Both the position numbers and the translations under genes were made by a program. This document shows, piece after piece, positions 51,375 to 59,604 of a DNA stretch of 64,000 nucleotides. Origin of the DNA: Candidatus Nitrosopumilus sp. (GTDB taxonomy: Archaea; Thermoproteota; Nitrososphaeria; Nitrososphaerales; Nitrosopumilaceae); contig NZ_JANQTA010000013.1 in the NCBI RefSeq assembly GCF_028278985.1, positions 1-64,000 on the forward strand, given 5' to 3'. Every line of letters begins with the position of its first letter. Position 1 is the stretch's first letter. The notes below the pieces were generated by a model, which was not told where the DNA came from, did no database searches, and worked only from the letters and a program-made list of their open reading frames with translations.

Positions 51375-51590
51375 ATGTATCTAGATAAAAAAACAATATA
51401 CTTTGATCATGAAGGTGACTTTGAAATTTTAGTTGAAGATGAAGCCTTGGAAGTAGACATGCAATTAATTCAAAAAATAGTCTTTACAGATCATGAAAAC
51501 AAGATTCGATACCTATTTTCAAAATTTAGAACTGAAATGATAGATGATGATCTGATTCAAATTGATAATACAGGCTTACAAAGCAACTAA
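51375..51590 (+). CDS. small protein of unknown function, 71 aa
   Basis: An acidic small protein: YLDKKTIYFDHEGDFEILVEDE at the start suggests a beta hairpin, then a helix (LIQKIVFTDHENKIRYLF). No Cys, signal peptide or membrane helix. Second gene after the hairpin leader. Its last 15 bases overlap the convergent NikR-like gene. No family recognised. Confidence 0.55.
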   Translation: MYLDKKTIYFDHEGDFEILVEDEALEVDMQLIQKIVFTDHENKIRYLFSKFRTEMIDDDLIQIDNTGLQSN

Positions 51591-51959
51591 TTTTACTGAA
51601 TCCATTTTCTTGTCAGTAAGAAATCCTTTTGTGACTGCTTGAATTTTTTTTGAATCTCCGTCCAAGAAAAACATCTCCATACATCTCTCTCCATCAAGTT
51701 TGCTGTGAAGATGTGTTTTAATCAAGTCTTCATAATCATGTTTTATTCCTGAAACTCGATCATCGTACTCATCAGCATGAAGTACAATTAGTACTGCATT
51801 CTGTTTTCCTTTTAATTCTCTTTTTTGCTTTTCTTCTTGTACAAAAGTTCTGATACCTGCCCGAATAATTTCAGACCTACCAGTAAATCCCATTGAGCCC
51901 TGCAATTTATCCAGTTCTTTTAAAATTTCATCGTTAAGTGAGATTGAAACAATTGGCAT
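51576..51959 (-). CDS. NikR-like ribbon-helix-helix metal regulator
   Basis: A 127-aa protein: an N-terminal ribbon-helix-helix DNA-binding domain (about 1-45: VSISLNDEILKELDKL, GRSEIIRAGIRTFV) and an ACT-like metal domain. The ligand set resembles NikR: His61, His83, His85 and Cys93. However, 7 residues separate His85 from Cys93, where NikR has 5, so metal choice may differ. It is divergent from the metal importer operon with 156 bases between, which makes that operon its most likely target. Confidence 0.82.
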   Translation of the reverse strand: MPIVSISLNDEILKELDKLQGSMGFTGRSEIIRAGIRTFVQEEKQKRELKGKQNAVLIVLHADEYDDRVSGIKHDYEDLIKTHLHSKLDGERCMEMFFLDGDSKKIQAVTKGFLTDKKMDSVKLVAL

Positions 51960-52091
51960 TAGATTGAATGTTATTAATCATTATTTAAATTTAAATGGAT
52001 TTCTTAATAATTTCGGCAAAATTTATGCCTGTTGAATTAATAACATCAAAACCCACTTCTCAAATATTATTAAATTTATATTGTATTATTA

Positions 52092-52107
52092 TTAATTGCA
52101 CAATTAA
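52092..52107 (+). promoter_or_regulatory. candidate operator of the metal importer operon
   Basis: TTAATTG / CAATTAA is a perfect 7-base inverted repeat with a 2-base centre, between a TATA-like TTATATTG (52074-52083) and the ATG at 52116, so a bound regulator would cover the transcription start. GTTATTAAT and ATTAATAAC (51970-51978, 52034-52042) form a second, widely spaced inverted repeat nearby. Candidate binding sites for the NikR-like or DtxR-type protein. Confidence 0.4.
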
Positions 52108-52115
52108 GTGATTTA

Positions 52116-53459
52116 ATGAAGGGCTCGTCAATTGCTGCTATAGGTGGAGGAATTGCTGCAGCCATAGTTATTGCAGTTGTTTTGACAATGTCAGGAGGAA
52201 TTTCTGAAAGTCCACAAGTTTCTGAAAATTTTATGGGTGAGACAACTGAAACTAGTGTTACTGAACAGGTTGAAAAGATCCAAGTTCTAGCTTCGTTTTA
52301 CCCATATTACGAGTTTACCAAAAATGTAGCAGGAGACTCTGCAACAGTTTCTCAGTACATGCCATCAGGTGTAGAAGCTCATGATTGGGAACCAAGACCT
52401 CAAGAGATTAAATCGTTGCAAGATGCAGATGTTTTTGTCTATAATGGATTAGGAATGGAACCTTATATTGATAAAATGATTGATTCAGGTGAATTTGACA
52501 ATGTTTTGTTTGTCAAAGTATCTGAAGGAGTTGAACTGATAAAACCTGAAGAAGATCATGATGACCATGATGATCATGGAGACGAACATGATGATCATGC
52601 AGAAGAAGGCCATGATGCACATGCTGAAGACTTTGCAAAAGAGATTGAACATGTTGTAGAAGAATTTGAGCATGGTCACATTGATTCCACTAAAGCACTT
52701 ACTGAACTAGAAGAGATTCTAGGTGAGCATGAAGGAGATGGACATGATCACGGAAATGAAACTATTGAAAAAATTGAAGCAGTCATACATGAAATTGAAG
52801 ATGGACATATGAGTGCAGAAGAAGGATTTGAAGAGATTCATCATATTGTTTTAGAAATTAAAGAAGAAGATCATGATGACCATGATGATCATGGAGACGA
52901 AGGTGGACATCACCATCATCACCACGACTTTGAATTTGATCCACACATTTGGTTGGACCCAATCTTGGTAAAACAACAAGTAAACAATATTCGTGATGCA
53001 CTAATTGAAGCCGATCCACAAAACAAAGAACAATATGAACAAAATGCTATGACATACAATCAAGAACTAGATGACTTAGATATGAAATTCAAGTCATCAT
53101 TAGCATCATGCAATAAAGATACCTTTGTACCATATCATAATGCATTTACATATCTTGCAGAAAGATATGATCTCAAAGTAATGGCTCTTGGTGGATTAGC
53201 TCCTAGAGCAGAGGCCACAGGTGCTGAGATTAAAGAGTTTGTTGACTTTGTAAGAGAAAATGATGTTAAAGTAATTTTTAATGAAGAGTTAGTTGACCCA
53301 AGACTAGCAGAAATCATTGCAGAAGAGTCTGGCGCAAAAGTAATGCTGTTCAGTCCATTAGAGGCATTAGCACCTGAAGAAGTAGGGAAAAACATATCAT
53401 ACATCGAAAAGATGGAACAAAATATGGATTCCCTAAAGGTGGCCCTTGAGTGTCAATGA
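52116..53459 (+). CDS. znuA: zinc/manganese ABC importer, substrate-binding protein with two His-rich loops
   Basis: A 447-aa exported protein with an N-terminal hydrophobic anchor (about 6-28). The cluster A-I metal-binding fold provides ligands His89 (EAHDWEP), His277 (DPHIWLDP), His341 (PYHNAF) and an acidic residue near 390-394. Between the first two ligands is an insert of about 110 aa with two His/Asp-rich stretches, the second ending in six consecutive His. Such loops are typical of zinc-specific ZnuA proteins. Ends 10 bases inside the ATPase gene. Confidence 0.88.
   Translation: MKGSSIAAIGGGIAAAIVIAVVLTMSGGISESPQVSENFMGETTETSVTEQVEKIQVLASFYPYYEFTKNVAGDSATVSQYMPSGVEAHDWEPRPQEIKSLQDADVFVYNGLGMEPYIDKMIDSGEFDNVLFVKVSEGVELIKPEEDHDDHDDHGDEHDDHAEEGHDAHAEDFAKEIEHVVEEFEHGHIDSTKALTELEEILGEHEGDGHDHGNETIEKIEAVIHEIEDGHMSAEEGFEEIHHIVLEIKEEDHDDHDDHGDEGGHHHHHHDFEFDPHIWLDPILVKQQVNNIRDALIEADPQNKEQYEQNAMTYNQELDDLDMKFKSSLASCNKDTFVPYHNAFTYLAERYDLKVMALGGLAPRAEATGAEIKEFVDFVRENDVKVIFNEELVDPRLAEIIAEESGAKVMLFSPLEALAPEEVGKNISYIEKMEQNMDSLKVALECQ
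52548..52586 (+). repeat. direct repeat in the His-rich insert, copy 1
   Basis: A 39-base sequence identical to 52863-52901, encoding EEDHDDHDDHGDE. The two exact copies lie 315 bases apart in frame and point to a recent internal duplication of the metal loop. Confidence 0.8.
52863..52901 (+). repeat. direct repeat in the His-rich insert, copy 2
   Basis: Exact second copy of 52548-52586, followed in the protein by GGHHHHHH. Confidence 0.8.
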
Positions 53460-54259
53460 CAAGTGTTTTAGAAGTAAAAGATCTCGTAATAGGATACGAC
53501 AATCATTTAGCAGTTGATAAAATTAGTTTTGATGTTCAAGAAGGTGATGTTCTTGGCATTGTAGGCCCCAATGGTGCTGGAAAAACAACATTGTTCAGAG
53601 CAATTTTAGGCTTGCAGAAATATTCTGGAAAGATCAAAATGTTTGGGTTAGAGGATTCAAAGTATCATTCAATAATTCCATTGATTGGATATGTTCCACA
53701 AAAGGTAATTTTTGAGCCAAACTTTCCTGCAACAGTTTTTGATGTTGTATCTATGGGAATAATACCTAACAAAAAACTTCTCAAAGGTGCAAAGATTGTG
53801 CAACAATGTGGTTGCTGTTGGAATCGTTTTTACAGTGATCTTGGAAGCAACTACAAGAAGGTTATGGGATCTCTTAAAACTGTAGGAATTGAATCTCTGA
53901 AAAATAGAAGAATTGGAGAACTATCAGGAGGAGAATTACAACGTGTCTTTATTGCAAAATCTCTTGTCAAGGATCCCTTGTTGTTAATTCTCGATGAACC
54001 TGTAACAAGTGTAGATGCAGAATCACAGAAAAAATTCTATGAATTGATTAAAAAAATCAATCAAGAAAATCAAATTACAATTGTTTGGTCATCGCATGAC
54101 TTGGATGCAATATCAAAATATGCAAGTAGAGTTGCATGTATGAATAAAAAATTATTTTTCCATGGAGAAAAAGAAGAATTTTTCTCAAACAAAGATCTTC
54201 TAAGAACATATACTGAATCATCAATGCAAATGCACATGCATAATCATGACATGCATTAA
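53450..54259 (+). CDS. znuC: zinc/manganese ABC importer ATPase
   Basis: A 269-aa ATPase from GTG 53450, overlapping znuA by 10 bases. Walker A (GPNGAGKTT), Q-loop (YVPQK), signature LSGGELQRVFIAKSL and Walker B (LLILDEPVTSVD) are intact. The middle contains a CGCC sequence in an insert of about 25 residues, absent from most relatives as I recall them, and the C-terminus ends in a short His/Met-rich tail (MQMHMHNHDMH) that could sense or bind metal. Confidence 0.9.
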   Translation: MSMTSVLEVKDLVIGYDNHLAVDKISFDVQEGDVLGIVGPNGAGKTTLFRAILGLQKYSGKIKMFGLEDSKYHSIIPLIGYVPQKVIFEPNFPATVFDVVSMGIIPNKKLLKGAKIVQQCGCCWNRFYSDLGSNYKKVMGSLKTVGIESLKNRRIGELSGGELQRVFIAKSLVKDPLLLILDEPVTSVDAESQKKFYELIKKINQENQITIVWSSHDLDAISKYASRVACMNKKLFFHGEKEEFFSNKDLLRTYTESSMQMHMHNHDMH

Positions 54260-54274
54260 CTACAGGTGAAATGA

Positions 54275-55129
54275 ATGGTTCTTGAAGCTCTATCTTATGG
54301 ATTTATTCAGAAAGCACTCATTTCAGGAATTGCTGTTGCAATAATTTGCTCTTTTATGGGAACATTTCTTGTATTGAGACGTTATTCTTTGTTTGGAGAT
54401 GGAATTGCTCATGTTTCATTCGGTGGAGTAGCAGTTGGATTATTCTTAGGAATATTTCCAATTTGGACTGCGTATCTTCTTGCAATAGCTGGAGGAATAG
54501 GACTTCAAAAACTTCGACAGAGTACAAAGATTTCAGGAGATGCTGCTGTAGCTGTTGTTTTAGTCACAGGATTGTCTGTAGGCGTAATTCTGGTAAGCTC
54601 ATCTGGTGGTTTCTCAGTAGATTTGTTTAGTTTCTTGTTTGGAAGTATACTGCTAATTGGCAATGATGATACTATGATAATTCTAACAATTAGTACAGGA
54701 ATTATTGTGACGCTTGTGGCATTACGAAAACAATTCTTACAGATTACATTTAATGAAGAGCAAGCAAAAATTTCAGGATTACCAGTCACTCTGTTAAATT
54801 ATGCCTTTGTAATTTTGGCTGCTGTAACAGTTGTAACTTCTATGAGATTGGTTGGAATCTTGTTGATATCCGCATTAATTGTAATTCCTAACATTAGTGC
54901 AATGATGTTTGGTAAAGGATTCAAACAGACAGTTGGAATATCGATGCTAATTTCAGTTGTATCTGTGGTTAGTGGAATTCTTTTGTCATACTATTACAAT
55001 CTTGCACCATCAGGAATTATTGTGGTTGTTGCAGTTTCAATACTGGTAGGAATTCTTATAGCAAGATCTGCAGGAATAATAAGAAAGGTCGACATTAAGA
55101 AAAAATCTGAAATTTCACATAACAGCTAA
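54275..55129 (+). CDS. znuB: zinc/manganese ABC importer permease
   Basis: A 284-aa membrane protein with about eight or nine helices. GTFLVLRRYSLFGDGIAHVSFGGVAVG and the later VVTSMRLVGILLISALIVIPN are signatures of the ABC-3 (ZnuB/MntB) permease family. It follows the ATPase gene by 15 bases and completes the importer. The stop is 6 bases from the end of the convergent CopC-CopD fusion gene. Confidence 0.9.
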   Translation: MVLEALSYGFIQKALISGIAVAIICSFMGTFLVLRRYSLFGDGIAHVSFGGVAVGLFLGIFPIWTAYLLAIAGGIGLQKLRQSTKISGDAAVAVVLVTGLSVGVILVSSSGGFSVDLFSFLFGSILLIGNDDTMIILTISTGIIVTLVALRKQFLQITFNEEQAKISGLPVTLLNYAFVILAAVTVVTSMRLVGILLISALIVIPNISAMMFGKGFKQTVGISMLISVVSVVSGILLSYYYNLAPSGIIVVVAVSILVGILIARSAGIIRKVDIKKKSEISHNS

Positions 55130-55135
55130 ACTAAT

Positions 55136-57916
55136 CTAAGAATCAATCAAATCGTTTAGTCTTCGCTTGTCATGTATGCTCTTTACATAAAATAATGAAG
55201 TTGCAATTATTCCTGCAGCTATTAGTGGTGATGCAAGTTCTGTATACTTTATTTCAGTTCCATCTGTTGATTGTATTTTTGTTGAAGATACTGGAATTTC
55301 TGTCATTTTAATTGTACCAATCTTACTTTCTTGTTGTTCAACAAACCAAACATTACCATTTCCATCTGATGTCATAAATTGAGTAAATGATGTTTCAGTT
55401 GGAATAGGAATTTCTAATAAATTATTGTTATCTGGATCATAAACTGCAATTGAATCAATGACATGTTGAGCAAACCAAACATTACCATATCTATCAAATG
55501 TCATTCCAAATGGAAGTGATTCACTATCTGGAACTGTAACTTTTTCAAAAGTCTCTAAAACTGGATCAAATCTACTTAAGGCTAATCCAGTGTGCTCTGT
55601 TACCCATATACTTCCATCTTCATCAAATAGCAATGCTTCAGGACCTTGAAGAATTGTATCTGATGAAATTTGGGTTAATTCATTATTTTCAGGCTCAATA
55701 TAGCCTATTTTTCCTGAACCAGTTGCTGTATACCATATTTTTCCTTCACTGTCAATACCCAAGGCAAATGGCAATGATTCTTTTTCAGGTAAAGTAATCT
55801 CATCAAAAGTATCACTTTGAGGAGAATATTTCAAAATCTTATCCTTGTTTACAATTGTAATCCAGATGTTTCCATCAAAATCAGCTTGAATAAAGAGAGG
55901 AGTGTTATCTGAAATTACAGGATCTAATTTTGGAAGTGTTTTAGTTGTTATTTCTTTTGTTTGAAGATTTAGATATCCTATTTGATTTCTTGGAGTATCA
56001 ACAAACCAAATGTTTTCGTTATTGTCTTGTGTAAGAAAAGTTGTTCCCAATCCATCAAAAGAATATGGTGTAAACTCTTGAGTATCAAGTGAGAATTCCC
56101 AAAGTCTTGGAGATGATGCATCACTTACCCATAAGGAATTTTTTCCATCATACAATGCGTAAAGTGGTTTTGATTCTTCTGGTAATTCATATTCTACAAC
56201 TTGCATTTGAATATCTCCAAGTCGTGGCTTTACAAGTAAATTGAGAATTTTTGATTCATTTGCGTTTTCGGTTCGTTGAGCTTCAACTTCTACTAACCAT
56301 TCACCAGAAAATCCAAATGTAATTTCTCCTTGGAATTCGATTGGTTTGTTTTCAGTTTGTTTAACTATTTCCATAGGAATTTCAATTGGAGAAATATTTT
56401 TTGATGGATTTGAAATTTTTACTTTTACTTGTTCTGAGTCATAAAGCTGATTTCCATCAAAGTCCGTTGCTTTTACAGTAATTGTGTTTGAACCGCTTGT
56501 AAATGGTGAAATTTCAATGTTAAACTTTGTATTCTCAGTAAATTCAATTGTGTTAAAACCATATACTGCTTCCTGTGCATCAACTCTTTGAATCTCTCCT
56601 GCAGGTAGTGTTCCATTAGTTAGTAATGCAACTACCCCTAGCAAAATTATTCCTAAAGCAGCATCAACTTTGAGAGATTTTTTCAATTTTTTATGTACAG
56701 TAATTTTTCCTGATGAGAAATTCTTTTCAGCATTTTTTTGTAGTCTAAATTGGAAGAATCCCCCTAATCCAACCATGGCTGCAGCGATTGCAATTTTCAG
56801 CATGATTAGTTGTCCAAATACTGATGCAGTGATTAATCCAACGTCACTTTCAACAAACCACATCAGAGTTGGGCCTGTAATAATTACAATTCCTACTGAT
56901 ATGATAAATGCAATTGAAAATCTTGGAATCATTACTAAACTCATTTTTTCTCGATTTTTTTCTTGTAATTGAGAAAATGTTGGAAGTAAAGTAAATACAA
57001 AATAGATTATTCCTCCAATCCAAACTGCTGCAACTAAATTGTGAATGTAATCTAATACGACTGCTCCAAGCTGCTCAGTTGAAGCACCATGACCTATCAA
57101 TGTAGTTGTTGAGATTAATACAAGAGAAACTGCAAGCATTGGAATTTGATTTTTTATTGATAATGATTTTCTTCTATCCATTCCAAACCAAATACCTAGT
57201 AATACAAGAGTGAGAATCATTCTTGCAAACCAAACTGTTCCAAAGTATGTTTGAATTACATCAATAGGTGACGCTTCTAGTCTGATTGTTTGAACAGCAA
57301 TCATTAGAATATCTGAAATGAAAACAAGTATCAGTCCAATTCCTGTTACTGACATAAATTTATCATGATAGAAACTATGAACTTTTCCCAATTCTTCTCT
57401 GATTAGATTTTTGTTTTGAGTACCCCAGATGATTAGCGAAGCAATTACAGAACCTAACACAATTGTTTGTCCAACAAGTCCAGGAAATCTTGCTCCTGCT
57501 TCAGGCAAAAATACTAACTCAGATGTACCCTCAGGAATATCTTCAACATCTATAATTACATCCCCTATTCCGAAGATAAAGGCTCCTGGGACCAAGTGGC
57601 CATCTACTTTGGAAAGAACTTTAGTTGTTGCTGTGTAGACTCCTTCTTCAAGTGGAGGAGTTGTCACAATGATTGATAGCTCACCTTCGTAGTAACTAGT
57701 GTCTCTATTGTCAATTTGATTTCCATTTTGATCAAAAACTCTCATTTCACTAAAATCAATGTCAACTGCTTCAGAAAAATACACAATTACTTCAGTTGTA
57801 CCAACTGGCCCATTTGATGAAATGTTAGGAATAGTTTGTTCAGTAAAAGGATGTGCAGCTGCAAATGGAATTGAAATTAATGATAGTGTAAATAATATGA
57901 ATAGAATTTTTTTCAT
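55136..57916 (-). CDS. CopC-CopD-beta-propeller fusion protein
   Basis: A 926-aa secreted and membrane protein. The signal peptide ends FAAA|HPFTE, so His22 is the likely N-terminus of a CopC copper domain (to about 130), whose second site SKVDGHLVPGAF is present. The CopD part (about 150-440) has eight or so helices with LDYIHNLVAAVWIGGIIYF. An Ig-like segment follows, then a propeller with repeated NIWF/GKIWY/GSIWVTEH/GNVWFAQH units as in virginiamycin B lyase, and a last membrane helix (about 895-915). The CopC-CopD fusion is known; the appended propeller is unusual. Confidence 0.86.
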   Translation of the reverse strand: MKKILFILFTLSLISIPFAAAHPFTEQTIPNISSNGPVGTTEVIVYFSEAVDIDFSEMRVFDQNGNQIDNRDTSYYEGELSIIVTTPPLEEGVYTATTKVLSKVDGHLVPGAFIFGIGDVIIDVEDIPEGTSELVFLPEAGARFPGLVGQTIVLGSVIASLIIWGTQNKNLIREELGKVHSFYHDKFMSVTGIGLILVFISDILMIAVQTIRLEASPIDVIQTYFGTVWFARMILTLVLLGIWFGMDRRKSLSIKNQIPMLAVSLVLISTTTLIGHGASTEQLGAVVLDYIHNLVAAVWIGGIIYFVFTLLPTFSQLQEKNREKMSLVMIPRFSIAFIISVGIVIITGPTLMWFVESDVGLITASVFGQLIMLKIAIAAAMVGLGGFFQFRLQKNAEKNFSSGKITVHKKLKKSLKVDAALGIILLGVVALLTNGTLPAGEIQRVDAQEAVYGFNTIEFTENTKFNIEISPFTSGSNTITVKATDFDGNQLYDSEQVKVKISNPSKNISPIEIPMEIVKQTENKPIEFQGEITFGFSGEWLVEVEAQRTENANESKILNLLVKPRLGDIQMQVVEYELPEESKPLYALYDGKNSLWVSDASSPRLWEFSLDTQEFTPYSFDGLGTTFLTQDNNENIWFVDTPRNQIGYLNLQTKEITTKTLPKLDPVISDNTPLFIQADFDGNIWITIVNKDKILKYSPQSDTFDEITLPEKESLPFALGIDSEGKIWYTATGSGKIGYIEPENNELTQISSDTILQGPEALLFDEDGSIWVTEHTGLALSRFDPVLETFEKVTVPDSESLPFGMTFDRYGNVWFAQHVIDSIAVYDPDNNNLLEIPIPTETSFTQFMTSDGNGNVWFVEQQESKIGTIKMTEIPVSSTKIQSTDGTEIKYTELASPLIAAGIIATSLFYVKSIHDKRRLNDLIDS

Positions 57917-58007
57917 TTACTGTAAAGTCCACATCTGATATTTTAACAGTTTACATATTTCCAAATTTGTACCAATTCGGATAAAGATAATAATGTGCTA
58001 TTATGGT

Positions 58008-58649
58008 ATGATGGTCGTGAAGATAGCACTTTTTGGCCTTATTGGATTATTATTTTCAATAGGTATGATTGCTCCATCATTTGCTCACACTACAGTTCAT
58101 GTAGATCCTTACGAAATTGAAGCAGGATGGGGAACTGAACCTCCAGTTGTTGGAATAAGAAACAATATTGTTTTCAAAATTATTGAACGTGGAGAAAATG
58201 AGGGTACATACACTGGTGTTACTAGTGTTTTCAAAGGTGTTGATGCAACTGTCATGTTTGGTGGTGCATCAAAAGGAATTTCTATTAATTCTGATCCAAG
58301 ACCGGGATATTATTTCTCTCCAATCATTCCAACTAAAACTGGAACATACATGGTTGATTTGAAGGGAGAAATTAGAGGAGTTCCAGTTGATGTCAAAATT
58401 CCAATTGAAGATGTAGAACCAACTGCAATTCTGGATTTTCCTCCATCAAGCAGTGCTGGAGACACTGACATTGCAGCATTAAAGAATGCAATTTCATCTC
58501 TACAACAGGATGTGACCAAACTAAAGTCTGGTGAAACTGAAGTTACAGCTTCTGATGGCGGAGCTGCATATGACTTTGCAATATTTGGATTGTCAATTGC
58601 AGCAGCAGCTATTATCTTGGCAATCATTGCTTTAGTAAAAAGAAAATAG
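58008..58649 (+). CDS. CopC-like secreted protein with N-terminal His and C-terminal anchor
   Basis: From ATG 58008 the product is 213 aa. The signal peptide ends SFA|HTTVHVDPYEIEAGW, giving a mature N-terminal His27 in an Ig-like beta domain. Then comes a short coiled coil (about 155-175) and a C-terminal membrane helix. ATG 57993 and ATG 58011 are alternatives; a TATA-like element at 57981-57991 fits a leaderless start at 58008-58011. It is divergent from the CopC-CopD fusion gene and probably shares its regulation. Related to CopC/YcnI-type domains by layout only. Confidence 0.72.
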   Translation: MMVVKIALFGLIGLLFSIGMIAPSFAHTTVHVDPYEIEAGWGTEPPVVGIRNNIVFKIIERGENEGTYTGVTSVFKGVDATVMFGGASKGISINSDPRPGYYFSPIIPTKTGTYMVDLKGEIRGVPVDVKIPIEDVEPTAILDFPPSSSAGDTDIAALKNAISSLQQDVTKLKSGETEVTASDGGAAYDFAIFGLSIAAAAIILAIIALVKRK

Positions 58650-58663
58650 AAAAAGAGGAATTC

Positions 58664-59545
58664 CTAAAATCTTGGAACGACTCTAGATTTTGCAGTAACT
58701 GCTACGATGCTTATGATTGCAACAGCAAGTATCATCATTGCAATTGTTCCAAATTCTGGAACAACATTTGTGAATACTACTTGTTCACCAACTGGTCCTG
58801 TCATTTCATCAATACCATAACCTTGGAAGGTAATGGTAATGTCAACTGGATCAGCGGAGCTTAGTGGTGCAGTTTCGTGCATTCCTGAGCCCTCGTGATG
58901 GTGTGCACCCATATCATCTAGAACTGTTTCACCATTTTGTGTAACAGTGATGTCATGGTTGACATGTTCTGCGTCTACAAATTCTACATGAACTTGCATT
59001 CTCTCACCTGCCATTGGTTCAGAAGTCCAGACTGAAACTTGTGTTCCGTCAGACATCATACCTGTAGCAGATGCTTCTGTGATCAAGTGACCTTTGTCGT
59101 CCATATGATCACCGTGGTCATCATGACCGTGATCATCATGATCATCTTCAGCAGCTCCTACCTCTTGTACAATGATTACTCCTTGCATCCAAGGATGAAC
59201 CATACAGAAGTAATGTTGTTCACCAACTTCAGTTGGAGACCATTCAAATGAACCTCCTGCCATAACTAAACTGCTATCAAATACACCATCTGGTCCATCG
59301 CCTGGATTTCCTGATGTGTAAGTGTGTGCAGCAGTATCAGGGTTTGTAAATATTACAACTCCTCCTACATCAACTGTAGCTGTACTTGGAATGTAACATC
59401 CTTCATCTGTCTCCTCACATCCTGGAGCTCCCGAACCATCGGCAGCTGCAACAGTAACTTCTGAGTGATCTGCAAAAGCTGGTGATCCAACACCTACTGC
59501 TAATGCAAATAGTACGAAGAAAGAGCTAATTGCTATAGTCTTCAT
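58664..59545 (-). CDS. amicyanin-type blue-copper protein with PEFG-CTERM signal
   Basis: A 293-aa secreted electron carrier. The signal peptide ends AFA|DHSEV (Asp26-His27). The cupredoxin domain (about 28-130) has type 1 copper ligands His74, Cys114, His117 and Met120. The ligand loop C-x2-H-x2-M with Pro118 equals the amicyanin loop and is shorter than that of plastocyanin. A His/Asp-rich linker (DDHDDHGHDDHGDH) and a second beta domain follow. The C-terminus VPEFGTIAMM plus a hydrophobic helix is a PEFG-CTERM sorting signal. Confidence 0.87.
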   Translation of the reverse strand: MKTIAISSFFVLFALAVGVGSPAFADHSEVTVAAADGSGAPGCEETDEGCYIPSTATVDVGGVVIFTNPDTAAHTYTSGNPGDGPDGVFDSSLVMAGGSFEWSPTEVGEQHYFCMVHPWMQGVIIVQEVGAAEDDHDDHGHDDHGDHMDDKGHLITEASATGMMSDGTQVSVWTSEPMAGERMQVHVEFVDAEHVNHDITVTQNGETVLDDMGAHHHEGSGMHETAPLSSADPVDITITFQGYGIDEMTGPVGEQVVFTNVVPEFGTIAMMILAVAIISIVAVTAKSRVVPRF

Positions 59546-59604
59546 TAGACAGTTTACTAGTTCGGATACATAAAAACCTCACTGGAATTTCCAGTTACTG
59601 GATT

